From positions 3,782,001 to 3,846,000 of the forward strand of contig NC_016476.1 in NCBI RefSeq assembly GCF_000226095.1: a DNA stretch of 64,000 nt, read 5' to 3'. This DNA is from Thermothelomyces thermophilus ATCC 42464. Taxonomy: Eukaryota; Ascomycota; Sordariomycetes; Sordariales; Chaetomiaceae. A program made the translations under genes and the position numbers. This document shows positions 52,973 to 64,000 of this stretch, piece by piece (the stretch's first letter is position 1; each line of letters starts with the position of its first letter). The notes under the pieces are model-generated. The model had not been told where the DNA came from and searched no databases. It worked only from the letters and a program-made list of their open reading frames with translations.

Positions 52973-55900
52973 AAACCGCTATTGGTATAGCTGTCCTTAA
53001 TAGGGTTAGGAGATAGTATAGTATAGTTATATAGGTTAGTACCTAGAGGTATAGGCAATAAGTATATTATTAATATTATAGGATAGATATCTATATTTGG
53101 CGGTAGATAGAGATAGTATACTAAATAGCTAATGTATTTAACGACTTTAAAAGGTCTAGTATACTATTAGGATAATTTATATAATGGTCGATGTGGTAGG
53201 TGGTAGCTATAGTGTAGGTATAGATATACTTGGTCCCCTAGCTTAAATTCGATATTACGGTAGCTAGCATTATATTTATATTTAGCTCTAGCCGCTATAA
53301 AGTCCATTACTATCTAGGCATCTTAGTATAGATATTTATATAGAACTAGAATATCCTATACTATATTTAATGACGGTATAGTTAGTGTCTCTAATGGTCT
53401 GGCGGGTTTGAAGCCGTATAGTAGCTTATATAGAAATATGCTAATAGAGGTAACGTACGTGCTATTCAAATACTACTAAAGCTACGGAAGTATAGTAGTC
53501 TAATTGTCATTAGGTTTCTTATAGACAAAGAAATATAAAGCGATTTCTACCGTCTAGTTCTTTCATTCGATAAGATCGTCTCCCTATAGGTAGTATATAG
53601 TAGTTATTAATAGCTTAATACCTAACGCCTTTTATATACTAATCTATAGCTTAGATATAAATTTATAGTCGTGGTTAGATATAATAGTAGTTAGTACTCC
53701 CTAGTCGGATAGGAGTAGTTATCGTATTAATATATAGCCTTAGTCCGTAGTGATATAATTAGAGTAGCTAAGTATAAGTAGCGTTCATTTCGACGATTTA
53801 TAAGATATGGTCATTATCGAATCAAACTTATTATACCTATTTAAATACTATAGCATTCCGGCTGACAGAACTAATGGTAACGCTACTATAAAGTTAATGG
53901 TAATTACTTATATAGGTAGTATATTAGATAGGCAAATTGGCTAATAGTTACCTATAAGAAGATTACAATTGGTGGCATTAACTTGATAGACAGGGTAATA
54001 CTTCATATAGTCCTATATATACCTAGTTTTCCTATCGATCACGATACTATGTAAGTTATATATTATCCTATTAATTCCAAAGTAATACTTCTTATTATAG
54101 GCTAAGCTTAAGATATATTATATAAGGCTCGACAGAACGTATAACATACATATACCATCTAGGTAAATATAATAGAAGAGCTTGTTAATTAGGACAAACG
54201 GTAGCCTATAGTATAAGAAAATAGTAATGCCCTTATCGTCGATAGGCCTATCTATACATTTGTTTTTGATAAGATCCTTAATAATAGGGGCATACTTGGC
54301 ATTAGCCTTATAGCTATCAACGAACTTTGCCTTAAGATCCGGATCTATCTGTACCTTAGCAAAAGCGAACTAAATGTAGTCAAGTATAGCTAGTCTATCT
54401 AGGCGTTTAGATGGTTCGGGGTCCCCTAATACGCTTAATCTACTTAACGCGTCTAGTATAAAGTTAAGTCTTCTAGGGAGATAGTAGACTTTGAGGTCGT
54501 ACTACGACAGATAGATAGACGCGTTTATTAGGCGACAGTTAGTACGGTCGGTAGAACTTATATCTAGATTAGTTTATTCTATAATACCACGTATAGCGGT
54601 ATAGTTAGTTAGAACGATAACTAGTATACGCGCTAAATAGACTATTATACGTAGTTTACGAATTGCCTAGACTAGACAAGCGACTTCCTATTTAGAGGGT
54701 CTGTATCGTATCTTAGCCTTTGTTAATAGGCGGCTTAGGAATATAACCGGTAGTACTTGGTTAGCTAGGATAAGGTTACCTAGGCGCTAGTTATATCTGT
54801 TATAAGTATAGAAAACTATAATGCCAAATCTATATTCCAAATAGCCGTCAAGTTAAATATATAGCTACTTATTAGGATTAAAGTAGTAGAGGATAGTCAG
54901 GTTCTTATAATATATAGCCTCTTATAAAGTGGCAAAGGATGCTTCTTCCCACTTGGTTAGCTCGAAGGAAGTACGGCTATAGTAGCCTATCCTCTAGGTA
55001 CGGTTACCGACTTCTAGTTCGCCAGACTTATAGCTATATATAAGCAAGTTAGTCTTACATTTCTAGCGCAGCTTGGTAATCTTCGTATAGTATAGAATCA
55101 AGTATCGAAGGAAACTAGTAACGTCTAAGAATTGTTCTAGCACCTTTAATATATATAGAAAGGATAACTACTTAAACGCTTTAATACTCTAATCTATATT
55201 AGTAAGGCTAAGACTATTTATATGAAAGCTAAGTAGTTCTATATTTAGGTAGCCGATATATAACTTAGTAGGTAAGATAGCAATATTCTTTTTATAAAAC
55301 AGGTTAAAAATAGTCTTTAAATGCTATATATAATCCTTGGCTATATCTAAGAAGATAATAATGTTATTAATAAACGCGTAATGGTAGGGGGAATATAGTT
55401 ATAATAACTAATCCATAAACCGTTATACGTATATAGGAGAATTACGGTATCCTATAAGCGCTATAGTCGGCTATTCTAGACTATAGGGGTCAATTAGTAT
55501 AAACCTATTCTAATATAGAGGATATATACTAAACTAATAGAAAAACAACGTTACATTAATTACTATAATAAACTTCTTTCTATATAGAGCTACGATAATT
55601 TCTAACTATAGTAGTAATAGGTAGTTATTAGGAATAGTAACCTTATTCAAACTATATAGATCGATAACAACATAACCCTTAGCAATACCCTTAACGGTAC
55701 GCTAGACCACGAAAATAGGATAGGTAAAAGGAGTAGCATCTTTTGCGAACCATAGTTTGCCCTATTAATAGAGGGCGTTAAAGGTTTTGTCTAGGACTTC
55801 CCTGTCCCTCTAGCTTAACGGATACGTATAGGAGCATACTTTCTGGTATTGCTAGCCTTCTACAAGTGGCACTTTTATCTATTCGCTCTATAGTATATCG

Positions 55901-58900
55901 ATCAGACTAGCATTATTCTAGAGTTATAGAAATCCGTTGACTAAGTTAGCGAACTTCTTAGCCAGTTTTACGTCGCCTATATATATATAGATACCGTTGT
56001 CGGTAACGATCTTAGGTGGGAAGCCAGATATTTTCAATCCTAGTATAGAATGCTTTTTAGGTATATGTAGCTTACGTTCCTCTTTACTAGGAATGTCGCT
56101 AGCTCCTGGGATCGCTTCTGGCGAAATATCCTATAGCGGAAGAGGTCGCGATTACTAAGTAAGTTAGAAAACGAAGTCGCTAATAGGAGTGCCTGAATTT
56201 GTATCATTAGAGGCTATAAATAAGGCTATAGGTATAGATAGCTTTATAAGGACGTAGCTACCTTCGAGGATTATACCTATATAACTATTTAAATCAAAGT
56301 AAGCGTTAACTAGTATAGTGTTATATTGATTAGTGATTACTAATATAGGGTTAACGTCATTTACTACTATAGGTATAGCTATCGTTAAAGTGGTAGTTAC
56401 AATTACCACTATATAGAAAGCGGTATTCTACAAATAGGTAAAGTAGCTACTATCTTCTATTTCTTTGATCCTTCTAATAAGGTACCTCTTTAGAATATAT
56501 AGCGTTCCTCGCATAGTATTTTCAATAGGTATAACCTTTAGGGTCTTCGTATCTATAACGAAGTTATAGATAGCTATATAAGCCAAGTTAAATATAAAGG
56601 TACGACCTATCAGGAGAGGCTTATACTTAACAGGCACTATTGCCTGTTAGTTAGGCAGGAGAGTGATTTTGCAAGTGGTTTTGACCTTCTGTATATAAGG
56701 TATAGAGTACATATATATAGAAAAAGGAAAGTAGAAGTTAAATAACTATAATTTGACTTCCTTATATTAATAGTCAATATTCGTGTTATAAGAATCTAGG
56801 AATTCGTTGCTTATTAGAAGATTCGGTACTAGAGAGTCGACAACCTATACTATATAGGTAAACTTAGCTAGGGTAGGAGTACTATTTTCTATACTTGACA
56901 AGTAGATATCGAAAGATGCCTATTCGTTAAGGCTTAATATAACGTTTCCTATACCTTTAACTCTACCCTTACGTCATTCGATTTAATGTTTTAATCGCTA
57001 TAAGAATATACGGTCAATAAGGGAGCAGCTAGCGCTAGGATCTAGGTATACTTCTATAGCTTTGCAATCTATAGGTTCGTAGTATACCCTAATATATAGG
57101 TAGGTATATCCTAATAGCAAACCGTAGAGGTTAGGCGTATACCTAGGTAGAGTATCTCTAACTTAGTATACATTTGCTATAGTATCTATTAACGATATAA
57201 TAGGTAGTATGTCTATAGCTTGGTAAACATTTTCCGGCGGCAAAGTAGGCAGATCTAACTAGTGGTTTGAAGTAAAAGGATCTACTAGGCAGCGAACGCT
57301 ACCAGATTTTACATCCTTATAGGATTTTAAGTGCCGGAAGAGAGCGTTTCGCGATTCTGGAGTAGTATTATGGAAACTATAGGTATAGTAAGCCAAATCT
57401 ATAAGATTAGCTTCGTAGTTATAGACAGAAAGAAGAGGATTAGTTCTATAGCATCGTTTTACGTAGGTATATAGTTTGACTTACAAGTTAAAGGACTTGT
57501 AGCACTTATAGCAACTAAGCTATAAGTCTAAAACGATATACGCGATGCTAGTATCGCTACCTAAAGATTCAGATCTAGATTTAGATTTAGGGGCGCTTTT
57601 AGCTAACTATATATTAGATTAATCTAGCTTAGAGCTATCGCTAGCCTCTTTAGTAAAGTAAGCATAGTCACGATATTCCTTTTGCTAGCGGTTATCCTTG
57701 CTAAATCTAACCTGCTTTTGGCTACGATTGCCCTACTTATGGCGATCCTAATTTTAGCGATCCTAGTTATAGCGATCCTGGTCGTAGTTATAGTCAAATC
57801 CGTAATTATGATCAAACTAGCGATTATAGTCAAATCTATAGTCATGCTGGTTATATTTAGGAGACTTATCGTATCTATAGCCAAATTGTCAAGGTCGATC
57901 AGTATTATAGTATATAGGCTTGTATAAGCCTCTGTCTTTAGCCCTAGGAGACTCTAATTTGCTATCTATAGATAACCTTTTCTATAGATATAAGTAGTAG
58001 TCAAAAGCGGCTACTAGAACAATAGATCGGGACTACTTAATGTACTATATATATATATTAAATAAAGAGTATCGTTAGGGAGGATCTAAATATTACTTAA
58101 CGTAAAAATCTATAGCTAACTAGACTTAAACTATAACTCCTTACTAGTTATTATTACGTTTGTTAAGTATACGTATTAAGCACGCCTAACAAAGTATCTT
58201 CTAAATAAAGAAACTAAGCGCTTACTCGTCCTTTACGATATCCTTTAAATGTAGGTAGGCTTCGTTAAACTTATAAGTGGTAGTTATAGCATTAGGTATA
58301 AAGCGTTCCTATAGTCGATCTATAATAGCTTAAAGACCTAGTTCGTATAATTGTCTATATATAGAGCTGTTTAACTCGTTAGTCTACTAAATAATAGCTA
58401 GACTGCTAAGAAGAGTTTAGAAGAAGGATAGAATTCATATCTTAATACTACTATTAGGGTCGCTTTCTAGGAAGGTTTTAATGTGGTTAGCAAAGTAATA
58501 AATATTGGTAAATACCAGATTCTTATTATCATTAATAATGCCTAAGGAATATAGGTTAAGGAAAGAAGGATCGAACTAGCTAATATCGTCCCTCTTAATC
58601 TTAAAGTCTAAGCGGCTCTACGTACTTATAGTAGTATTATATATAGACTCGTATCTATAATGTCTATTGCCATTGTTACCGTTATTACTACTACTATTAC
58701 TAGGGTATAGAGCGCTATAATAGTGTCCTAGATTTTAGTTACCTAAAGGTTAGCGATAGTTAGATAGCTTATTATTGCTATCATTAGAGCTCGAGGAACT
58801 AGTTTCTCTACCTCTATTAGCTATAAAGTATAGGATCTTATATAAAGGCTATATACGTTTAGGGTAGCTAAGATTATAATAATAGCTGATACTAATACCC

Positions 58901-59925
58901 TTAGAGGGTATAGAGAAAGTACCACTATTATATTATATATCTTCTATAAGATTATTAACTTATTATACTTCTTCCATGATAATACTAAGTCTAGTAAGGT
59001 CAAAAGAAGATTACTAATAACTAGGTAGTTAATTATTAATCTCGCTTTCTATATTATATATTATATTGACTAATTCCTCCATTTAAGTTATTACTTAGCT
59101 AAGTATATCGCTATACTAATTTATATAGATTTCTAGCCCTTTAATACGATTAGCTAATAGTACTATCGTTTCTTCTATATATTTTTCTAGGCACTAGGAA
59201 ATTCGATCTTTAGCTTCTTATAGGTAATAAGCAAAGTTATAATCTATCCTAGTAAGATTCTGTTCAAGTATCTATAATAGCTTATAGATAGCTTCTTTAG
59301 TCTTATTAAAAATATAGTTAGTTCGTTCCTTTAGCTAATCAAACCAAAGATCTATCTTATCGTTTAACTAAGCTAATGTTTCCTTATTAGCGCTAAACTT
59401 ATTAGATTTAGCTTGCTATAGCTCGTATTTGTTAGTAAATTCAAGTAGCGATTCTAGCTCCTATAGAGGAGCTTCTTCTTATAGTTAGCCTTTAGGATTA
59501 TAATCTAATACCTATACCTATAGTATATAGGGTATCTTATCACGCCTCCCTAAAATGCTTATAGCATAGTTAGATAGTTCCTTAATATTTAGTTTTTTAG
59601 TAGGAGTATTTAAAGGATAAGAAGATCGAGGAGAATCTTCCGTAGGAAAATATCCTAGGGTTAATATAAGATTTGCCTAGCTACTAGTTACCAAGTCACT
59701 AGGGTCAAACAAAGATAAGGTTAATAGATAAGAGGAGGACTGTCCTAGTTACCAAGTCACTAGGAATAGAGAGGTAGATAGTTATAATAGAATTGACTGG
59801 TTTGGTTACTAAGTCGCCGAAATAGAGCGTAATTATTACGAAAGTAGTACTAAACTGATCGTCAATACGATTTAATTCTAGTGCTAATAGTTTTGGATGG
59901 TTAGAGCAGAGTTTCCGCTACCATT

Positions 59926-60145
59926 TGATAGAAGATAGTTCTAATGGATGGAAGAAAGTTGGTAGTATTGTAAATAGTTTAAAAGTACGATGTCTTCTTC
60001 CTACGTTTGCTAGCCTTGTTAGCTCTATATAAGTAGAGGATAGGAACAAAGAACACTTCGTTTGCCAGCCCGTTTGCTAGATCCATAGGGCTTATCTTAT
60101 CTAACCTTATATAATGGACGCGTCTATAGATAACGTACTACATTA
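59926..60145 (-). repeat. LTR of element B (upstream copy)
   Basis: 220 bp. The inner edge is followed, on the minus strand, by TGGTAGCGGAAAC, a plausible tRNA primer-binding site. The outer edge abuts the CCTCT target duplication. Confidence 0.85.
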
Positions 60146-61575
60146 CCTCTTCTAATCCTGGTATATTAGTCTATTCTACTCTTTATATAAGACCTCTTCT
60201 ATATACCTAAGATTATAAATTCTATAGTGCTACTAGTTAATCTAAATCTTTATAATATACTAGAGGTTCTTAATAAGGTTTAAATCTAGGTTTTAAGCTA
60301 GCTACTCTAGAATAACTATTTATAATATAGCCTTATAGTTCTAAGTAGCCTTTAAAGTATGATAAGTAGCCCTATCTTTTTACTAAACTACCTAGCCTTA
60401 AGCTTTAAAGACCTCTTTATAAAATAGGTAGGTATATTTATTAAGGATAAGCTAGATATATTAGCTAGAGTTTATCTAAGTCCCCTTAGGTAAGATAACT
60501 AACTTAGACTTATAATTTAAGGAAATAGCCCCCTAAATGCCAAGTAAAGACCTTCTAGATTTAAAGCTTAGCTTTAGATTCTTATTTTTATATATTATAT
60601 TAGTCTTTCTTTATACCTAGGGTAATATTATATTAATACTAAGGTTAAATATAACTTTATTAAAGAAGTAAATATAAGTTATATCTTCTAGCTTTAAATG
60701 TTATATCTAATATATAAATTAAAGCTAGCTTTTCTTATAGGCTAGGGTTAGGTATAGCTTCTTATATACTTAGAAGGTATAGTATTCGTTCTTTATAAGA
60801 TATACCTATATAATATTTAGGTAAAGCTAATAGCTAGATTTTAAAGGGGTATTTATATAAGCTAGGCTTTTAAAAGGGTTCCAGGCTATATAGTAAATAA
60901 GATGTCATTTAGCCTTAGAATCAAGCTCTCTTAGCTGGCCGGTTCGTTTTCTAGGTTGAAAACTAGGCTTAGTAGCCTTTTGTTTATGACAGAGGATAGC
61001 TATAATAGTGGACTCTAGAAGGCTATTAATATCTCGTATCTTTAAGGCTAAATAACCTAACTTATAGAGCGTTTTGATGACTTCTACTATTGTAGGAGAG
61101 TGCTCTCTATAGTTAGTTTTTGATTTGTACCCTATATTGTGTGTTATAGATAGAAATAACTGGTTTTGTCGGCATAGGAGGTAGAGGGGGTATGTAAGTC
61201 AGGTCCTACCTTCTAAAAACGGCTAATAACTTTTTGGATGTGACTATATATATAGAAAAGTGTTTGCCTACTTCAACCCTAGTAAGCGACTTCTAGATCG
61301 GGTCAATTAACTCTTAACTTTAACGATAGTTATACCGACTTCTAATAATAGAAGGACCCTAAAGGAACAGATTAGTAAAGGGAGATAGAGGTTTTTAGTG
61401 TAGCCTTATAGGTATAGTTTTCCTTTGTAATTAGGAGTAGATTGTCTAGCAAGCTATTAGGCAAATCGGAGTAGGAATAATAATAATATATAGTTCAAAG
61501 AGATATATAGGTATTGGTGCCAAGGTTTGCCAAGTGTTCTATTGATAGGTTGTTCCATTAACAGGGAGTCCGACT

Positions 61576-61880
61576 TAAAGTACCACCTCAAGCACTAGGT
61601 GATGTTCCGTGTCTTTGCTGGACAAGCTATATACACGACATCTCTGAGGCGAAAGCGCCAGTTCAACACTCGTAACCTTGATGCGTTACAGGCAAGTCCA
61701 TGTCAGGCTGATAATGTGCATCATTCATACTGCAACAGCACCGTCAACATCAAGTGCGCCCTGAGACGCACCAGCGAACCTCACTCGGCGCGATGTAGGT
61801 GACTGATCTCTGTGGGGGCAAGGCAGCTTTGGCGGGCGAAGGACTCGCATTATCATTCGGCTGCCATAGCAGAGGGCACT
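61576..61880. other. Boundary between transposon block and MFS gene
   Basis: Base composition returns to normal GC within about 30 bp of 61575. This is the 3' flank of the minus-strand MFS gene; nothing else is visible. Confidence 0.5.
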
Positions 61881-63530
61881 TCATTCCTGATGAAGGGCTG
61901 TGTTCGCGGTTGACTTTGGAGCGGGAATGGACAGCCACGTCAGAGCGGTGCAGGCGAACAGGGCGACCAGGATGGGCTGCAAGACCTTGACGCCCTCGTG
62001 GGTGGCCAGGATTCCGGTGACGATGGGAAACACGGATCCTCCGATCTGCCCAATGACGAAGACGAGGGGAAGAGCTGTGGAATGGATGGCTGGAGGGAAC
62101 AACTTCGAGGCGACCGAGACACCCTGTTGGGGGAGGGGGGTGAGATACCATCCATCCATAGGGATATGAAAATTGGGGGGGGGGGGGGTTGGGTTAAACC
62201 TACAGTAACGAAGAAGGGGCCCGAGAAGAAACCCAAGAAGCTTACAGCGATAGAGGCCGCAATGATGTTTGGAACTCTGTTAATTGAATCGATGGATGGT
62301 GAGTCAGGGACCTTCGCCAGCAACCTTTCTGCACACACACGGAGTATCTGCAAGGACGGAACCGAGGAAGCAACTCACAGCCAGAAGAGCAACTGGAGCC
62401 CGATGCACAAAACGGAGTATACGAGGATCATTCTGCGCTCCCCGAGACGTTTGGTGGGCTCGGCCAAGAGCAGCCTCCCCAGGAAGCAGCCTCCGTTGAA
62501 CCCTGCGGGGATGTAGCCCATCTGGGCGAGCTCGCCGCCGCGGACGACGACGAGGTACTCGACAAGCCAGCCCCCTGCGGTGACGGCGGCGCCCAGGAAG
62601 AAGAAGAAGAAGAAGCTCAGCAGCCAGACGGTCGGCATGCGGACGGTGTTCTTGATAAGGGTCGCGGCGGCCTTGTTCCGGGACGTCGCGGGTTCCGCCT
62701 CACCGGCCGCGGCGTGGGGGGACGAAGAGGAGGTCACCGTCCTTTTCCTCGGCAGGCGGCCGACGGTGGAGCGGAAAGCGACGAAGACGAGGACCAGGTT
62801 GGCGACGCCCAGGCCGAGCGGGAAGGTGTAGAAGAGATACCAGCGCGAGACGGAGCCGGCCGAGGCGACGGCGGTCGCGACGAAGGGGCCGACGAGGCAG
62901 CCGGCCATGTACATGGCGTGGATGAAACCCAGCCAACGGTGCGCCGACGGGAGTTTGGTGACAAACGTGTTAGCGTGGGTGTCCTGGAATGCCTGGCCCA
63001 CCGTGATGAACCAGAAGCTGAAGGCGAGGAGACCAAAGGGAGGGCCCCAGGACCGCAGAGCCTGGCCTATTACTTGGCTGGCTGCCCCGATGGCGAGCAT
63101 GGCGCCGAGGTCGAGGTACTGGCATATGTGCGTGTTGGTGACGGCGGTGAAGAGCCAACCAAAGAAGCTGGCAGCGAATCTGTCATGGGTCCCGTATCAG
63201 AAGGCCTCACGTCTCCTGATTCACCGGCTCTCTAATTAAACTCCTGAATGCAATGAAAGGCTGTCTGACATACAAGACGGAGACGATGGTAGGGTTGATT
63301 TCATACTGGCGCATGAAGTAGGGCACCAAGGGCCCCATGCTCCCGTCGTTGACTCCTGCCACAAAGAATGAGAAGCCGGCGCTTATGGACCTCAAGATGG
63401 TTGCTCGATCGTATTTGGCCGCGGAAGGAGCGCCATCATGGTCCGATTGCGTCGATGTTCTGTTTTCACTTCGGGGTTCTGAAGGAATCTCTACGAGCTC
63501 TGTCTGAACCTCGACAGTCTGCGTTGCCAT
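61881..63530 (-). CDS. MFS transporter (fucose permease/BSC6-like)
   Basis: Four exons: 63530-63274, 63179-62379, 62276-62204 and 62123-61881. The introns (94, 102 and 80 nt; donors GTATGT, GTGAGT, GTAGGT) all keep frame, for a product of 457 aa. The Met at 63530 (MATQTVEVQTELVEIP) is the first ATG of the frame. A polar N-terminal tail of about 60 residues leads to ATILRSISAGFSFFVAGVND at TM1. Conserved blocks include VSVLFAASFFGWLFTAVTNT across junction 1, GQAFQDTHANTFVTKLP, and GVSVASKLFPPAIHSTALPL in the last exon. About 12 membrane segments with a long central loop rich in basic residues and Ser/Ala. The last intron carries a run of C. Substrate unknown; it is the first intact gene right of the transposon nest. 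Confidence 0.9.
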
Positions 63531-64000
63531 GCTCAACTCCTCAGCGGGGCCGGAGAAAGATGAGACCTGCGAATTCAAAATGACGAAGAATAGGGAATAA
63601 TAACAATGACAGCTGTGTATCGAGTCAATGGTGGAATCACGGCTAGATTTGACACCTTTCTAAATTTCGATATGATGAATGCCGTGCCCAGTGAAGTTGG
63701 TGTTGGTGTGCTGTGCGGAGAGAAGTGCGGACGCCGAGATTTTAGCGAGGAAACAGCGGGGAGACGGCTGTGTGGCCCAGCTCAGCGAGTCTCGGCGCCC
63801 CGTTCTTGAAAATGCGGACTTTCCTGATCGGGTGCGTCCGACAACGGATCACGCTCGAGATACTGTGTCAACAACGGATGGAAGACAAAACCATATGTTG
63901 AGAAGAGCAAGACCCATGGTCATTGGGAAACGGTATCGAGGCATGTTGGATTGCGTGAGGTGCAGCCAGTGAAGAGGGAATACAAACTACAAGCATGGGT
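63531..64000. other. Upstream region of MFS gene
   Basis: Presumed promoter. Short frames here have no recognisable motifs. Confidence 0.5.

Larger units (their letters stand above)
44815..60145 (-). mobile_element. Ty3/gypsy LTR retrotransposon fossil B (chromovirus-like), interrupted by element A
   Basis: Both LTRs are 220 bp, begin TGATAGAAG and end in ATCA/ATTA. The 5-bp target duplication CCTCT is perfect (44810-44814 and 60146-60150). Without the inserted element it is about 7.8 kb. Parts on the minus strand, from high to low coordinates: gag region (about 59.0-57.4 kb), protease region (about 57 kb), reverse transcriptase (about 55.9-55.25 kb), RNase H (about 55.0-54.5 kb), integrase (about 54.25-53.05 kb) and a chromodomain-like stretch (about 45.47-45.36 kb) beyond the inserted element. 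It is thoroughly broken by very many changes, consistent with RIP, and is older than element A. Confidence 0.85.
44574..61246 (-). mobile_element. Tc1/mariner DNA transposon, split by an inserted retroelement
   Basis: The left end CAGTCACATCCAAAAAGT and the right end, reverse-complemented, TAGTCACATCCAAAAAGT are terminal inverted repeats of about 27 bp, each flanked by a TA dinucleotide (44572-44573 and 61247-61248). The interior, with the inserted elements removed, is about 1.34 kb, normal for this superfamily. The transposase is on the minus strand: helix-turn-helix region near 60990-61105, and NPDLNLIKNL near 60263-60293, the counterpart of SPDLNPIENLW. Its last residues (NRYKEYICNKGGAIYY and stop, 44741-44814) lie on the other side of the insertion. 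Many stops of the type made by C-to-T change are present, so it is dead. Confidence 0.8.
44459..61575. mobile_element. Outermost inverted-repeat element (remnant), host of the transposon nest
   Basis: AAGTCGGACCCCC at 44459 and the reverse complement of its partner ending at 61575 form inverted repeats of about 28 bp, continuing AATGGAACAACC on both sides. A weaker match extends outward to CCTAGTGC at about 44436 and 61597, so the true ends may lie there. Excluding the inserted elements only about 440 bp belong to this unit (44459-44571 and 61249-61575), with no coding capacity visible. A DNA-transposon derivative or MITE is likely; no clear target duplication could be fixed. Confidence 0.5.

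Noticed and set aside
56164-57927. Short open frames of 69-86 codons in the TA-rich block
   Set aside because: They lie within the fossil element B, have Ile/Thr/Leu-only composition produced by AT-rich decay, and are not separate genes.
44815-60145. Reading the two gypsy units as one large element or as an inverted pair of the same family
   Set aside because: Their LTRs differ in length and sequence (418 versus 220 bp), each has its own perfect target duplication, and they lie on opposite strands.

Overview
The window looks like nuclear DNA of a filamentous ascomycete, most likely a Sordariomycete. Genes are GC-rich at third codon positions and carry short introns of about 80-160 nt with GTANGT-type donors. 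Gene families are typically fungal: MCT-type and other MFS transporters, a P450, a fungal rhodopsin-domain membrane protein, a DUF3112-like 7-TM protein, a TPR-SET protein and a degenerate protein kinase. One 17 kb block is extremely TA-rich, holds no intact gene, and consists of transposons whose repeat copies differ almost only by transitions, the signature of RIP.

Layout. 1-7.4 kb: a giant, highly repetitive acidic protein whose frame is still open at the left edge. 8.6-10 kb: a low-complexity hypothetical protein. 12.7-14.2 kb: an MCT-like MFS transporter. 14.8-15.1 kb: a MITE with long inverted ends. 15.9-16.7 kb: an amidase pseudogene lacking its catalytic core. 18.3-19.5 kb: an NADP-dependent MDR oxidoreductase. 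20-22 kb: a pseudokinase-like protein. 23.3-29.5 kb: a mitochondrial sulfide:quinone oxidoreductase and an ETHE1-like persulfide dioxygenase, divergently oriented, with a broken SDR gene and the tail of a Zn2Cys6-type regulator between them. 29.7-33.9 kb: a DUF3112-like membrane protein and a TPR-SET protein, divergent. 35.4-37.3 kb: a four-exon P450. 40.4-41.9 kb: a seven-exon rhodopsin-domain membrane protein with a probable frameshift. 44.4-61.6 kb: nested transposons. 61.9-63.5 kb: a four-exon MFS transporter.

The nest can be resolved from end repeats. A Ty3/gypsy chromovirus (A, 418-bp LTRs, 5-bp target duplication) sits inside an older Ty3/gypsy element on the opposite strand (B, 220-bp LTRs, 5-bp target duplication). 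B splits the transposase of a Tc1/mariner element, which itself lies between the inverted ends of a fourth element.

The clearest functional link is the sulfide pair: SQR makes persulfide at the inner mitochondrial membrane and the ETHE1-like enzyme oxidises it to sulfite. The most unusual protein is the 2,447+ residue repeat protein, with four successive repeat fields and a basic C-terminal third carrying about eight copies of a short basic/aromatic motif. I could not recognise its family.
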